Assembly (NCBI RefSeq): GCF_003369915.1
Contig: NC_046677.1
Span: 12,896,001 to 12,960,000, forward strand
Direction: 5' to 3'
DNA: 64,000 nt
From: Drosophila miranda
Taxonomy: Eukaryota > Arthropoda > Insecta > Diptera > Drosophilidae
Under the pieces are notes generated by a model. It did no database searches, was not told the DNA's origin, and saw nothing but the letters and a program-made list of their open reading frames with translations. The position numbers were made by a program, and so were the translations under genes. Shown here piece by piece: positions 49,012 to 61,099 of this stretch (positions are counted from its first letter, which is position 1; every line of letters starts with the position of its first letter).

Positions 49012-52000
49012 CATGACAACTAAATAAATTGATTAATGGTGGCGGAGTAAAAGGATCGCTCGTTTTCTTCTTGGCCTCGGTTGCCTGGGAGATGCTCGGC
49101 TCAATTCGCACATAATTTTCGCATAAATTGTCAAATAATTTAAGGCCCCTAGTTGAGGGTTGAGGAGTCAAGGTAACCTAGCCCTAAACCCCCGCGACAC
49201 TCGACAGCAAAGCGAGCATCAAATGAAATTTATGGCTCCGGCTTAGGTTCAAGTGGAGGAAAGTGGAAAGTGAAGAGTGGGAAGTGGGAGGCAATGCGAA
49301 CACGAGTATGATTATGGAAGGGGTAGGGCTTACTTTCTGGCAATCGAGTGTCGTTGAAATGCTGGTAATTGCGTATTAAAATTATACACCAGAGACCATT
49401 TGTTTAATGAAATGTAGCAATGTCTGTAAGCTAATTAGGTTGTCGCTCCTGTCGCATCACATTTATGCAAAGTAATTGAAGAACTACACGGAGAGCACGA
49501 GCACCCGCGGGGACTGAGTACAGGGACTGACTAGTTCTACGTAATCAGAGCAATGATGAGGTAACTCTGAGTAAGATTCTAATTTTCTGCCTGAGAAGAT
49601 AAGGTAAATAGATGTCAGATCTCCAATCAGTGCATATCCGAGGCTAGTTGTTCGGGGACTTGTCACCTTCCATTGAGCATCCTGCTTTACAATTCAAATA
49701 TAGTTTCAGTGACCTCTCTTTGACCTGACCCAGTCCAGGCATTTCAATAAGCCGTGCCGCTCCATGCTCCCTCCTGCCTCCGTCCTACTAGCGACTAAAT
49801 CAAAAGACCAACAACGTCCGATCCGGCAATCGTCAATCGTCTGCCTCAAAGGCAATTTGTTTTGCTTGTAGCATGTAGCAGTCCGGCTCTCCACCTACGT
49901 ACACACATACAGACCCGGACCGTATGCCCGGATCCGGCTAGGCAGCCTTGACATGTTTTCCGTCTTGCCTGCTTTTGTTTCTGTTCTTTCTTTTTCTGCG
50001 CCGCCCAAGCAGTTGACACAATTTGACTTTTGGCATTCGAACGTTGAACAACGGCCTGAACTTTTGAACTAATCTATTTGTGTTTGCTTAACTTTGTAGC
50101 GATAAAGTTGAGATTGTGTCCTCTCCCCAGACAGGTGGGAAGTGTGAGGGATGGGGATGTCTGTGGAGACCAAGCCCCACCCTTTGCCCCCGCTGATGAC
50201 ATCTTCAAGTGGATTATGGGTTACTCTGCCCAATTCTTTGGAATTTGGAATCGGTTCTACGCACATCTAGCCCCCATCTGATAATCCCAATTGCATTGAC
50301 GAAAAGGAATTGCTTTCTGAAGCCTTTGCCAATTATGAGGCTATTTGAGTCCACTCCGCTTAACTGTCATTAATACCGCAAATTAGCCAAGAACCAACCA
50401 CCACCAGCCCGCATCGACCACCCCATCCAAGCACAACTAATAACTTCTACTTGCGTAAACAGCCCGTAAACCAATTTCTCCCGGCTGTGCTTTCATTAGC
50501 GCTGCCTGAATGGCCATGCTTTCCGCCCCTCACAGATTCGGCCTTGGTTCTGATTAAACGCTTATTGGGCTCTCTCTGGGTGTGTTTATGTGTGAGGTGG
50601 TGGCCCTCTTGGGGGAGGGCTCTAATTCCTGGCGAGTTAAAGCCGCTGCTCCACTGATTGCCAGATTTGTTAATTATGCACGTTATAATTAATGTTCGCC
50701 GTGCCGAGTCCATTTCTCTATCCTCGTCCCTCGTCCCCCCCTCACACTTCTCCAGCTAATTGTCAATAAATTTGCCCGCTCAAAATATCATTTTCAACCT
50801 CTCTGCATCCCATCGCATCCCATCCCTCCTGCTCATCCCATGCGTCCGGTTCGGGCTGTCATGCTGGCTGTCAGTTGTGCTTAATGCTTAAATGAAATCT
50901 AATCACGTTCTAATTTCAGTTAAGTATGACAGCAAATTGTGCGACCCGCCCTTGGCCGAGACCTTCCCCCTGCCCTCGGTCCAGCCCGCTTCCGTTTGTC
51001 GTCAACTTGTATTTCATTTCCGACATTTACGGTGGCCACTCCCCGCTCTGTATTATTCTTTCTGGCCAACTTGGCCGCGTGCCAGTCGGACAAATTTGCA
51101 TTCATTGAACACGCGATGGACATGCTGCTGTGCGAGTCATGGGGGAAAGTGTTGAGACCATCAAAACGAAAGGATATTTCAAGTCCTTTGCAGAATATTA
51201 AAGCTGTGTAAAAGCTTTGAGCTATGAAGGTCGATATTTGCGATATTATAGATCACTTGGGAAAAGTATCAAACATCGAAAGCGTTTAGAGTATAAGGAT
51301 CAATTATGAAAAGGTTCAGAGGATGGCAACCTGGAATTAAACGCTGATTTAATAGTATTCGAAATTTCACTGATTTTGAGTTGAACTTTCCCCCGTTGCA
51401 ACACAAAAAAGTTCCATCAAAATGTGCATCTCTCATGGCTTGTCTCATTGCAGGTTTCATAACTTCACTTTGAGAGTTGCGCCGAAGGGGGTTGGGAAAA
51501 CTATTTCGTTTTCAAATTAGCAAACGGTTTTCCCTTCCAAAAATCGAGTTAATTAGCGCGCAACAACAAGCAGCAACAGCAACAACCCGGCACGGGGTGG
51601 AACAACAGCAGCAGCAGCAGCAGCACCATCATCGTCATCATCCCCACGATCCTCATCTCCGTTGTCGACGTCATAGTCAGATGCGCGCAGGAGGCGGCAG
51701 TTGCAAAACTTTGCTCTTTTTTGTTGGTGCAAAATAGTTGAAAAACTACTCGACGGGTGCCACGCCCCGCAGCAGTCGACCCGACCGACCACCAGACCCT
51801 TCCCTGACAACCAGGCACCCAAAAGTATGCAATGCGAAAATGTTCGTGAATTAAGCAATTAGCAAAGTCGGGGGGAAAAAGTCGGCGAAAAAGGCAGCAG
51901 CGGAGAAAAATAAGAACAAAATTACGAATTAACAGGAATCTGTCCTTGTCCCTGTCCGTCCGTCTACATCGGTGATGTTGTGGGTGCACAAGTCTGATTC

Positions 52001-53190
52001 TTCCCCGCTACTAATTGACCAATATTCCCGTCTTCGCATCATCCTGGAATCCTGGCCGAGTCCTTGGCATCGACTTTGGTTTCGGCCTGGCATTGCCATG
52101 GTAATTGCAATTCCATTCCGTTCCTTGGCCAACAGAGACGGAGCTGGGACGCAACATAAATACATCCAATAAATTGAATTTATTTCAGCCATCTACCAAT
52201 TCCAATTTTGAGCATTAGCTTCCCTCCCCGATTGTCGTGGTCCGGCGGGTACATTTACTTTTCTCTATTCTTCAATTTTAATACATATGTATGTACTATG
52301 TATACATAAATGTAAATGGAAAATTGAAGAATAATTTGCGTATAACATCGGTGAAGTTTGTCAGCCCCATATATATTTTTACTACTACAACAATCGACTG
52401 GTATATTAGTTTTAGAGTATTCCATATTCGACTTGCGGTGATATATATTTTGCCTCCTCTTCTTTCGACTGCTTTTTGGCACATTGCTTATTGATTATTT
52501 TTACTAATTTATGTGCTAATAAAATTGTCAATTTGTATGCGTGCAGCGGCATTTCGAATTGAAGGGAATTCGTTCGCTGCGAGTGCCAGGGGCTATGGCT
52601 GTGGCCATGGATGGGGTCTGGGCGCGCTGAGGGACAGGGATAGCGAGAGTGGCAAGGGGCGTGGCTGACAAAACCATTAGACTTAAGTGTCTGCTGTTGG
52701 CCAGTAGTTGTTTCGTCCTGGCTCTGAGTTCGCTTCGGGCTCAGTCCCTCCGGTTCCATCGCCCGACCGAGGGCAGAGTGCCAAAGGCGCTTACAAATGA
52801 CGCTGCAGGACATTTCTGGTAATGATTTTCCGTTGAAAGCCAGTCGGGTCCAGGATCCAGCTTTGGCTTTAGTTTCAGCTCTTCAAAGGAGAGAAGTGGA
52901 GGGTCCTTGGCCCGTCACTGGTCGTGTCCTGTCCGTCTGGGCCAACTTTGACTGGCTTATTATGCCGCATTTAAGTTTAAATACGGCCGCAAGGATTTCG
53001 CCAATTGCCTTTCTGGCTATCGATAATCCGTTTGCAGTAGCCAATTTGTTTTAGAATTTATGCTAATTCTCAAGAGATTCTTGCGGAGTTGCAAAGTGGA
53101 TCAAACACGCATTTCAGAACTCCAATTCTGGTGGTGGGTTTACCTTTGAACCAAGCTGTGCAGTTTATTTTTTATTTTTATTATTCAACA
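49012..53190. other. non-coding interval
   Basis: No supported exon. It contains a CAG/CAT trinucleotide patch at 51603-51645. Frames near 50890-51210 are open in all three plus-strand phases, which argues against a real gene there. Confidence 0.45.
51603..51645. repeat. CAG then CATCAT trinucleotide repeat
   Basis: Seven CAG units are followed by imperfect CAT/CGT units. Confidence 0.8.
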
Positions 53191-53192
53191 GC

Positions 53193-53960
53193 ATGATGAA
53201 GTGGCGCTATTATCCTAAGAAATTGGGCAAATCTGTCAGCGCAGTGATTCATGATCCACGTCTCCTGCGGTATCTTTCGAAGATATTTGAAAAGCTGCTC
53301 CTGAATCGTGTCAAGCAACACCTACGTATAAACAGTACAATCTCCCTGGACAAGTATCCAGAATTTTTGAAAAACATGCAACCATTGAACAAGTAAGCCG
53401 GAAAACCTCTGAGATAAGAAATGCATTTGAAAGAAGAGATTATCGCTCCGCTGTCGGTGTGGATGTCGCCTAAGCTTTCGACCGCGTTTGGCAGGATGGC
53501 TTAATTCACAAACTCAGAATATATCTCCTTCAGATCATTCATTATATATATCATAAAATAGTACCTATAGCAAAGAGATCTCGCAGTAAGTTGCAAAGGT
53601 TTCCTCTGCGAATATCGTCCAATAGAAGCTGGTGTACCACAGGTAGCGTGCTTGGGCCGGCACTGTATATCATCTACACAGCAGATATAGCGGCAGACAG
53701 TCTTACAAAGCCTTCGACTTTCGCAGATGACACTGCCGTCCTATGTCGTCCCAGGTGCCCTAAAAGATCATAATGACTTAATTGTCTGATCTGTTACAGA
53801 TGGAATCGCCGAGGGGAACGCAAAGTACCAGGTTAAGATTTAAGTTCATACTAATGGACTTTCGCGGTACCGTAATTCACTTGACACTACCCATACAAGA
53901 CTCCGGCGAAGAGACCCCCCCACCCAGCAACAAAAGTTATGGCTCTACAACTTTATTAAA
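53193..53960 (+). mobile_element. degenerate Jockey-like LINE reverse transcriptase
   Basis: Plus-strand pieces follow the order of a Jockey-clade reverse transcriptase: LLRYLSKIFEKLLLNRVKQH (about 53269-53330), VGVDVA-stop-AFDRVWQDGL (about 53453-53503), GSVLGPALYIIYTADI (53642-53689) and the active-site box TFADDTAVL (53717-53743). A TAA at 53471-53473, further stops and frameshifts inactivate it. There is no endonuclease part and no clear poly-A end. Confidence 0.75.
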
Positions 53961-54931
53961 TTAAGATTTGCCTACTTGTCGCTAGTCTGCAAGAGAGAAT
54001 ATTCGATCAATAGAATACCGTAATAATAAAAAAAAACTTTGAAAAGAATTCCAGATTTTATTGAAAATTTAGGACTTTTTGGGAATTTATTGATAAGATT
54101 CTGTGGAATACGTTTGCTTTAAAAATTGATTTAGGCTCCAAGGTCGCACTCAAACACCTTCTGTGCGTTCAGTTCCATAACAATTGCTCTTCCCATTTTT
54201 CTCCGCACATAACCCAGCATAAACAATATTTTTACACATTTCCCCCAAGCACCCATTTCCACTTAGGGACCTTTCTGGCCCTCAAACCAAGTCGGAGCTT
54301 TTGCACCATTCTCGACGTTCGAACGCGGCAAGGATAAGGAGCCGAGAGAACCACTTGATGATGAAGAAATTTTCCAGCTAAAAAATTGTATTTACAACAT
54401 AATTTACGCTTAAAGCGAGTGGAAGGAAAGGCCGGTATAAGGTGCGATGGGATCGCAGGCAAGAGAAGAAGAGTGGAGAGCACATAAAACCCCCATTCAA
54501 AGTGCCGCCACTCAAGTGCCATTTTGCCATAGTTGTCGCAGGTCTTGCTCTCGCCCGGCCAGGAAATAGAAGAATTTTATGCCCTTTAATGGCAAACTTT
54601 TAGTGGTCAATGCAATGGCGGCCACAGCAAAATCCCTAGCTCCTGCTCCTGGACACGAACAGGAACAGCCGCCTGGACATTAACCAAGCCTTCTGTTGGC
54701 AGAGCAGTCGCATAAAGAATGGCAAGCTGTCCGACTGACTGACTAACCGACTCCCTGACGAGAGCTGCTGCCGTTTCCCCACTCTTCCCACTCGTCGAGC
54801 TTGTTAAATTATGTAAAAATATAATTTTCCTTAAAAAAGGAACGGCATTTGGGGGTCTGGCGGCTGTGGGAAATCGGGAGGAGTGTTGCGGGAAAGGAAG
54901 GTGAAAATTGTATTACTCGCAGTGGAGTCGA

Positions 54932-54956
54932 GTTCTGTTCTGTTCTGTTCTGTTCT
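54932..54956. repeat. GTTCT pentamer array
   Basis: Five GTTCT units in tandem. Confidence 0.85.
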
Positions 54957-57623
54957 GCACTCGTTGCTGCTGTTTTCTGTTTGCCGTTTCGCCTTTTGAT
55001 GTCGTTGCGCGAAAATTGAATAAAAATAAAATTGTAATGCGTTTGCACAGCGTGGGATGCGCGGGTGAACAGATGGAGGGGAGGGTGGAGCACGTTAGTG
55101 GTTAAGACCTCAATGAAATGGAAATGGAAGGAGATTAAAGGAAATTTGTAAATTAATGAGATGTAAAGCTCGAGTGACAAACACACAAAACGCAAATGAT
55201 TAAATAAGACATTCGCTCAACAGAATTATGGGATTGAGAATTAGGGGAAAGAATTAGCGAAACAGTTCTCAAGAGAGACTGCACGGGAGCAATGTGATGT
55301 ATAGCCATCAGTAAATTTTAATCGGAACTCTTAAGAATGGGTTCATATTTTCCGAAACAAATTACAATACAATTATTTGTATTCTGATTGAGAAGAAAGT
55401 ATCCTGAAACGAAGCTCAAGTATAGACAAATACCAAATTTAAATTGGACTGTGTTAGGCAAACTGTGCCTCACTATAACTCAGCTGGAAAACTCAGCCAC
55501 TTGCCTTGGTTTCATTACCAATGTCGTAATATATTTACCGAAATATTAATTGATACCAAGCCCCGGGGAGAGGGAGAGGCCCGAAACAGCTGGAGGCGCT
55601 TTCACCTTATTGATCCTGCTGCCCACACAATTCCCAGCTAATTGTGTCAGCCCATCCCTCGGTCAGCACTCCTCGTCGTGGCTTACGAGTTTTATGGGGC
55701 CCGGCCCGCAATTTCAGCAGAAACCCATGCCCATCTATACTATACCCCACCCAGATACTCATACAACCAATTTCGTAACGCACAAAAATTGCCTATCGTC
55801 CTGCGAAGAGCAGAGCAGGGCACTCGGTCGGATCCAATCCAGTCGAATGTGGAACACATTGTGGCCTTATTGCTTTTAGTCAGAGCTCGCTTCTTGTTTA
55901 TTTGTTTGTTTGACTGATTTGCTGCTGTTTATTTTGATTTCCGGCTCAAATACTCCACGAAGGAGGCGGCTGGGTGGCTGGGAGCCAGGGATGTGGTAGG
56001 CTGGAATGCCGTCAGGCTGGAAGGCTGGCAGGCAGCGGGTGTCCTTGTCGATTTCTACATTGATTGTGTTGTCCCAGCAGGAGTTCGATTTCCTCTTCAG
56101 ATCAGCCCTGGCTGTCTCCCCTACGTCCCCCCTACGTGTGTTTGTGTAGCAGCAGATTAGTGTTGACAAACAGGCAAATGGCAAAGGTGACGGCAGCCTC
56201 TGCCAGCAACAGCGTCCATTCCTACGAGCAGGTAATCCCATAAACACCTCCCGAACTCGAGTCGGAGCCATTTCCGGGAATGAAAACCTTTTGTGGGGGG
56301 TGGCATCAAAGGGAATCGAAGTCCACGGCTTCGTTGGAAATGGCTTTTCAATTGGCCCAATAAAGAGTTTATAACACTTTTTGCATCTCAACTCTGGCGT
56401 ATCCGTCAGCAGATAGTTCACCACCATTATAATTTTGCATAAAAAGCGCATTACGACGCGATTTATGTCTTTGTTTTGTAATATATATTTTTTGCGCTCC
56501 TACTCCGTTAATGTCATAATTCCGCAGAGCCATAATTCTCTTTTTATTGCTGAGCATCAACTGAGCTGAGCTGCGGCCCGACACGGAATAACTTTTAGTC
56601 ACTCGATAAAAATGTTAATATTTCATTTGTACACGCTTTTTTACGTTTCTCATCGTAAACACTCCCAATGCCATGATTAATTTTTTGAACTGCGGTTTTT
56701 TATCGTCCCGAATCAGCTAAAATCGTTTGAATAGGTTAAGCTAATTCAAAATATTATTGATTCAACTTGGGAGAGTTGTGTTATTAGACTATTCGCAGAT
56801 TTCCATAATTTTGAGCGGGGCGTTGAGTATTTACAGTTTTCTGGTCTTACGGAATATCTGGTTTAAATATAAAAAGAAAGAAATTTAGAAATGGTTGGAA
56901 CATATCGAGTCCCCACGCTTTTGATCGTATCAGTCGAATTTCTACATATATTCAACTATATTTTCAACTCTGAATGCTTCAGCTTTTAAGTAGGGCTGGT
57001 GGCTTAATGCAGTCCTTAACGGTTTTTGTCACAGGCCGTAGCTTTAGCGAGGCAACGTGTTCACCACTTACCTCAAGGCACGAGGGAGATGATGCACTAG
57101 TTTGACTACTATTTCCGAGTCAAAATCTTACAATTGGCTGGAACATACAACTGCCATATCGACTGCCATTGCTCTCCTACCTCTACATACCAGGAGAGCC
57201 AATTCAACGATCGCGCCGAAGAACCACATTTTGTTCTTTTAAGATTTTGAAATACAGGCTGTTTCTTGAATTAACGGAACTGCTCTCATTCTCGTGGTAT
57301 TTTAATAGCTACTAAAAATTGTGGTGGAAATCTTCCTAGAAGGTTATATTTTCGGTAGACTGTTTTTATAATTCAAATTCTTCATTATCCAGAATCTAGT
57401 TTTTCTTTCTTGTTAAGAACTATCATAATTTTAATTAATATTTCATTGTTTCATTAAAATTGTATTTGAACTTTTCGGTGGATGCCTTAAATATAGTTTG
57501 CTAAGTTCCACCTTCCTTTAACGTTGAATTTTCTTGCAAACATTAAAAAGTAAATGAAATTAAAATTTAATCATTTGGCTGCGGCTCTGTTTTCGTTTGC
57601 ATTTCCGCCACGGAGAATGAGCA

Positions 57624-57647
57624 GTCGCCGTCGCCGTCGCCGTCGCC
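57624..57647. repeat. GTCGCC hexamer array
   Basis: Four units of GTCGCC in tandem. Confidence 0.85.
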
Positions 57648-57978
57648 AGTGTATTGCCGACTATTAAAATGTTAATTCAGCAGAAATAATATTGCAGGCT
57701 GTTGCATTTTTAAGATGGATTCGTTATAAATGCATACATACGAGTAGATATGTATGGCTGTGTGTGAAAGTACAAGACCATGGAGCTGCCCAAAAGCAAA
57801 GTGCAGAAATTTCATTAGGGCCACAAATGAAAAAGTAATTACTAACAATTATAAAAACGTCTATACCACACATGCTAGCAACAAAAAAAAAAAGAAAAAA
57901 ACGAAGTGAACCGAAAATTATTGCCAACTTTTGCGCAGTAAACTTTTGCCAGCAATTAAATATATTTGTCACTTCAAA

Positions 57979-58296
57979 ATGGCTGACAAGTCGGAGATTT
58001 CTCTGGGAGCGCCATGCCATGGAAAAGGACTGTCGCTTGTTTTAGCTCTGTCAAACATTAAGTTGTGCTGCATGTCTGAAATGTTTAGCTCAAGTTCCGT
58101 CTCTTCGTCACACCCTCAACAAATGCAAAGAAACCTTCAACCTCAACACAAACTTGGCCAGAAACTGGCACCCGTGACAAGTTCTGGCAAAGTTTCTACT
58201 TGTTTCTTTTTCACCAACTGCTGCGAAAACGTTAACTGCAGCAGCCACAAAGAGTGGGCTGAGTGCAAGTCGGCCGCGGGTGCTGACAATTTATAA
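57979..58296 (+). CDS. weak candidate 105-codon small gene
   Basis: The frame starts at an ATG in ideal fly context (TCAAAATGGC) and stays open to 58296. The product is Ser- and Gln-rich in the middle and Cys-rich near the end (TNCCENVNCSSHKEWAEC). No signal peptide, domain or splice site supports it. It may simply be open by chance. Confidence 0.15.
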   Translation: MADKSEISLGAPCHGKGLSLVLALSNIKLCCMSEMFSSSSVSSSHPQQMQRNLQPQHKLGQKLAPVTSSGKVSTCFFFTNCCENVNCSSHKEWAECKSAAGADNL

Positions 58297-61066
58297 ACTT
58301 TTAATCATTCAGAGCATTGTATCATACATATTTGGGTATACCCGAACATATTCCCGTTTATGTACATCATAAATAACAGTGTTATCTCGGATAAATCTTT
58401 CGCCTATAAGTAGAGTGATGGAATCACGAGCAGACCGCTGACCAAAAGAAGCATCCTACTGTAGTCTTATCATCTAACCCTGTACCATATTTCAGTTCAT
58501 TTTAGGATTTTTCTATTAGACTTTTCATTATTTCACACCACATCGGTGAAGCTGAAAATTATTGATGTTTTTCCAGAACTAAATAAACAACTCAACTTGT
58601 CTCTTGAGGTGTACTGTCCATCGAAGTTTCTCTATAAATCAAACTGTATAAATATTTCATTAAGTTCTTAATCAAACCTTACCAGAACCTAACCAGGGGC
58701 AAGGATATGAACCTTAAACAAAGCCAACTTAACGATTTCCTAGCACTCCTACCTCAAGAGGCGAAGCAGGACACCTAACCCTAACCGACCCCAAGCTCTA
58801 CTATCGCCCCGGAGAGGGAGGGGGTCAGCACCAGCAGGGACACTCTGGATGCAGCCAAGTGGAATCAATTAATCTTTTCTTGCAAACATTTGCCAGTTGC
58901 CTCCAGCCCGAAAAACAACGGCAGCAGCAGCAAAGGCATCACCAACATGCTGACATCTAAGGAGTCCAAAAATGAAACCAAAAATGGTTGCAGAGGCAGG
59001 GCATTGGGGAGCAGGAGCACCCTCACGACCAATGCTGAGTGAAATGTTTCAAGAAAGTGCAGCTTGCAGCAATGAAAAATGATAAATTTCACTTTGTAGA
59101 GCCCAGACTGGGCTGGTTGCACCTCCCCTTCCCTCTCCCCTTCCCACACTCGAACCCGTCCACTTGCCTCATGCTCTTTTATTATTTATCAAGCTTATTA
59201 CGAAAGCAGTGGCAGAGCTCGAGGTAGCTCCCCCTGGGTACGGGAGAACCTCGCGCTGCAACTGTGCTGCAACACTTTGGGGCACTCTACCCGGGGACTC
59301 GGGGCCGGGCTTGACGCTTCGTTTGATATTGAAAAATTATTGCTTTTTATGAAATAGTGTCATAAATTATTCGTAATACATTAACAATTATTTAGTAGTT
59401 GTTTTTCCCCTTCGCTCGCTTCCACTCAAATGTGTGATATATGGTCCGTACTTACTCAAGCGCGTCTCGACACAGCCCGACACAGACACCCATAGAAATT
59501 AATTTCATTCTGCAATCAATTACCTAATACGAGAAGGGAGAAAGAGCGAAGGATGTAAGAATTAGTAAAAACACACAGTATACAATAAACGGTACGGGTA
59601 GACTGTTATAAAGTGATGGTTTCCCAGCAAATATCAGTCTAAAATAATTATACAGTAGAAGGAAAATAATTTGCAAATTCACATTGCTTAAGGTACGATA
59701 ATAAGATATGCTGTAATTGTTTCATACCGAAAACTGACCACTAGAACCCTATACTTTATACTATTAACTTTTGTTAAGTCTCCTTATTTACCCAAGAGGT
59801 TGAGTCAAGTTATGCTGATCATTTTATCTATGGAGACTCCCTTCCATCACCAAAAGGCAGTCTTAACCTTTCTCAACAAACTAGAGATTAATCTTTAGCC
59901 AGACTTTATGTCACATTATGTTTCCCCTTTTTGGCATATTTACATCGACGGGGGAAGCTATCAGGCGAGTAAACACCTCTAGAGTCTGTCTCCTGCCGGG
60001 GACACTTTTATTGATTTATCACGTCTGGCGGGAGTTATAATTGGATGGCATGGCATACCAGGAAGGAAACGGAAGGCGAAGAGGCTAGAGGGTTTCGTGC
60101 GGCGGATCTGTCTCCCATCAAGTGCAAAGTCAGGCGGGAGTAAGTGACGTCTTCTGGGCAGATTTATGGAACATTTTACGAGTGCCGCTTGTGTATTTAC
60201 AATGGCTTCTTAAAGCCTTTTGGCTGGTGCGGTGCAAATTGTGTGATTAGCTGATGAAAGTGTAATTAAATTCTGAGGCGGCACTCTTGAGTTGTCGTTG
60301 TCTCGCGCCAAGTGATTTATTTGTAAGGCGTGGCCTAAGATTGCTTAAATTTATTAATTACGCGCAATTAATTAGCTCGCGTGTGGGGTGTGGGGTGTGG
60401 GTGTGGGGCCCCATTGTACGAGGTAAGCCTACATCCGCTGTCAGCGCCCGCACAGTGGTATAGGGGTTTTGTGGGGATACACTCATTCAGTTTGTCGATT
60501 CGAAAATCTTCTAGCCGGTGTAAAATGGTGCTTAGAGCCTGCCAGAATTTGTAGCAATTTAAATTCAAAATTCCAACCTCCATGGGACATCTCTGACAAA
60601 CTCAAAATATATCAAATATTTACATTGTAACGCCAAACTTGTCAGAGGTCAGGGACGGCTGTCAAAACATCCAATGACCACTCTGGGCGGCGTAATGGAA
60701 TATTTTAGCAAATGATTTTTAATCGTCCCGTTGGCGCCTAAAACAACAGGCAAAAACAAACGCTGGAGTGCCAAAACGAATTGTCTGCCCTGCTTTCGGG
60801 GGCAACAGCTTTCAAACATATAACAAAATTCACGGGAATTTCAGAACAGAGCGCGAACGGATGTTATTAATGAACCAGATGAAGCGCCAGCCACCACCCA
60901 TCTTTATTCTCTTAATCCAATCTGGGGGAATAAAGATTTACAAGAATTTTCCACTTATCAGCCCACATTCAATGGGATCGGGGGCACAGATAGAGAGAGA
61001 ACCAACCCATTACCAGTAATATTGCACACATTTGCCTAGCTCCAAACAGAACTCGCTCCATAATGG

Positions 61067-61099
61067 CCCAAGCCCAGGCCCAGGCCCAGGCCCAGGCCC
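61067..61099. repeat. GCCCAG hexamer array
   Basis: About five GCCCAG units in tandem, read as Ala-Gln by the plus strand. Confidence 0.85.

Noticed and set aside
50892..51211. Acceptor-like CTAATTTCAG followed by open plus-strand frames
   Set aside because: All three frames are open and none resembles a protein family; no upstream donor.
55876..56451. 191-codon minus-strand frame
   Set aside because: No family resemblance, mixed composition and overlapping open frames; likely chance.
59459..59508. Possible Beat signal exon reading MKLISMGVCVGLCRDAL before GTAAGT
   Set aside because: It ends in phase 2, while the first Beat Ig exon needs a phase-1 partner.
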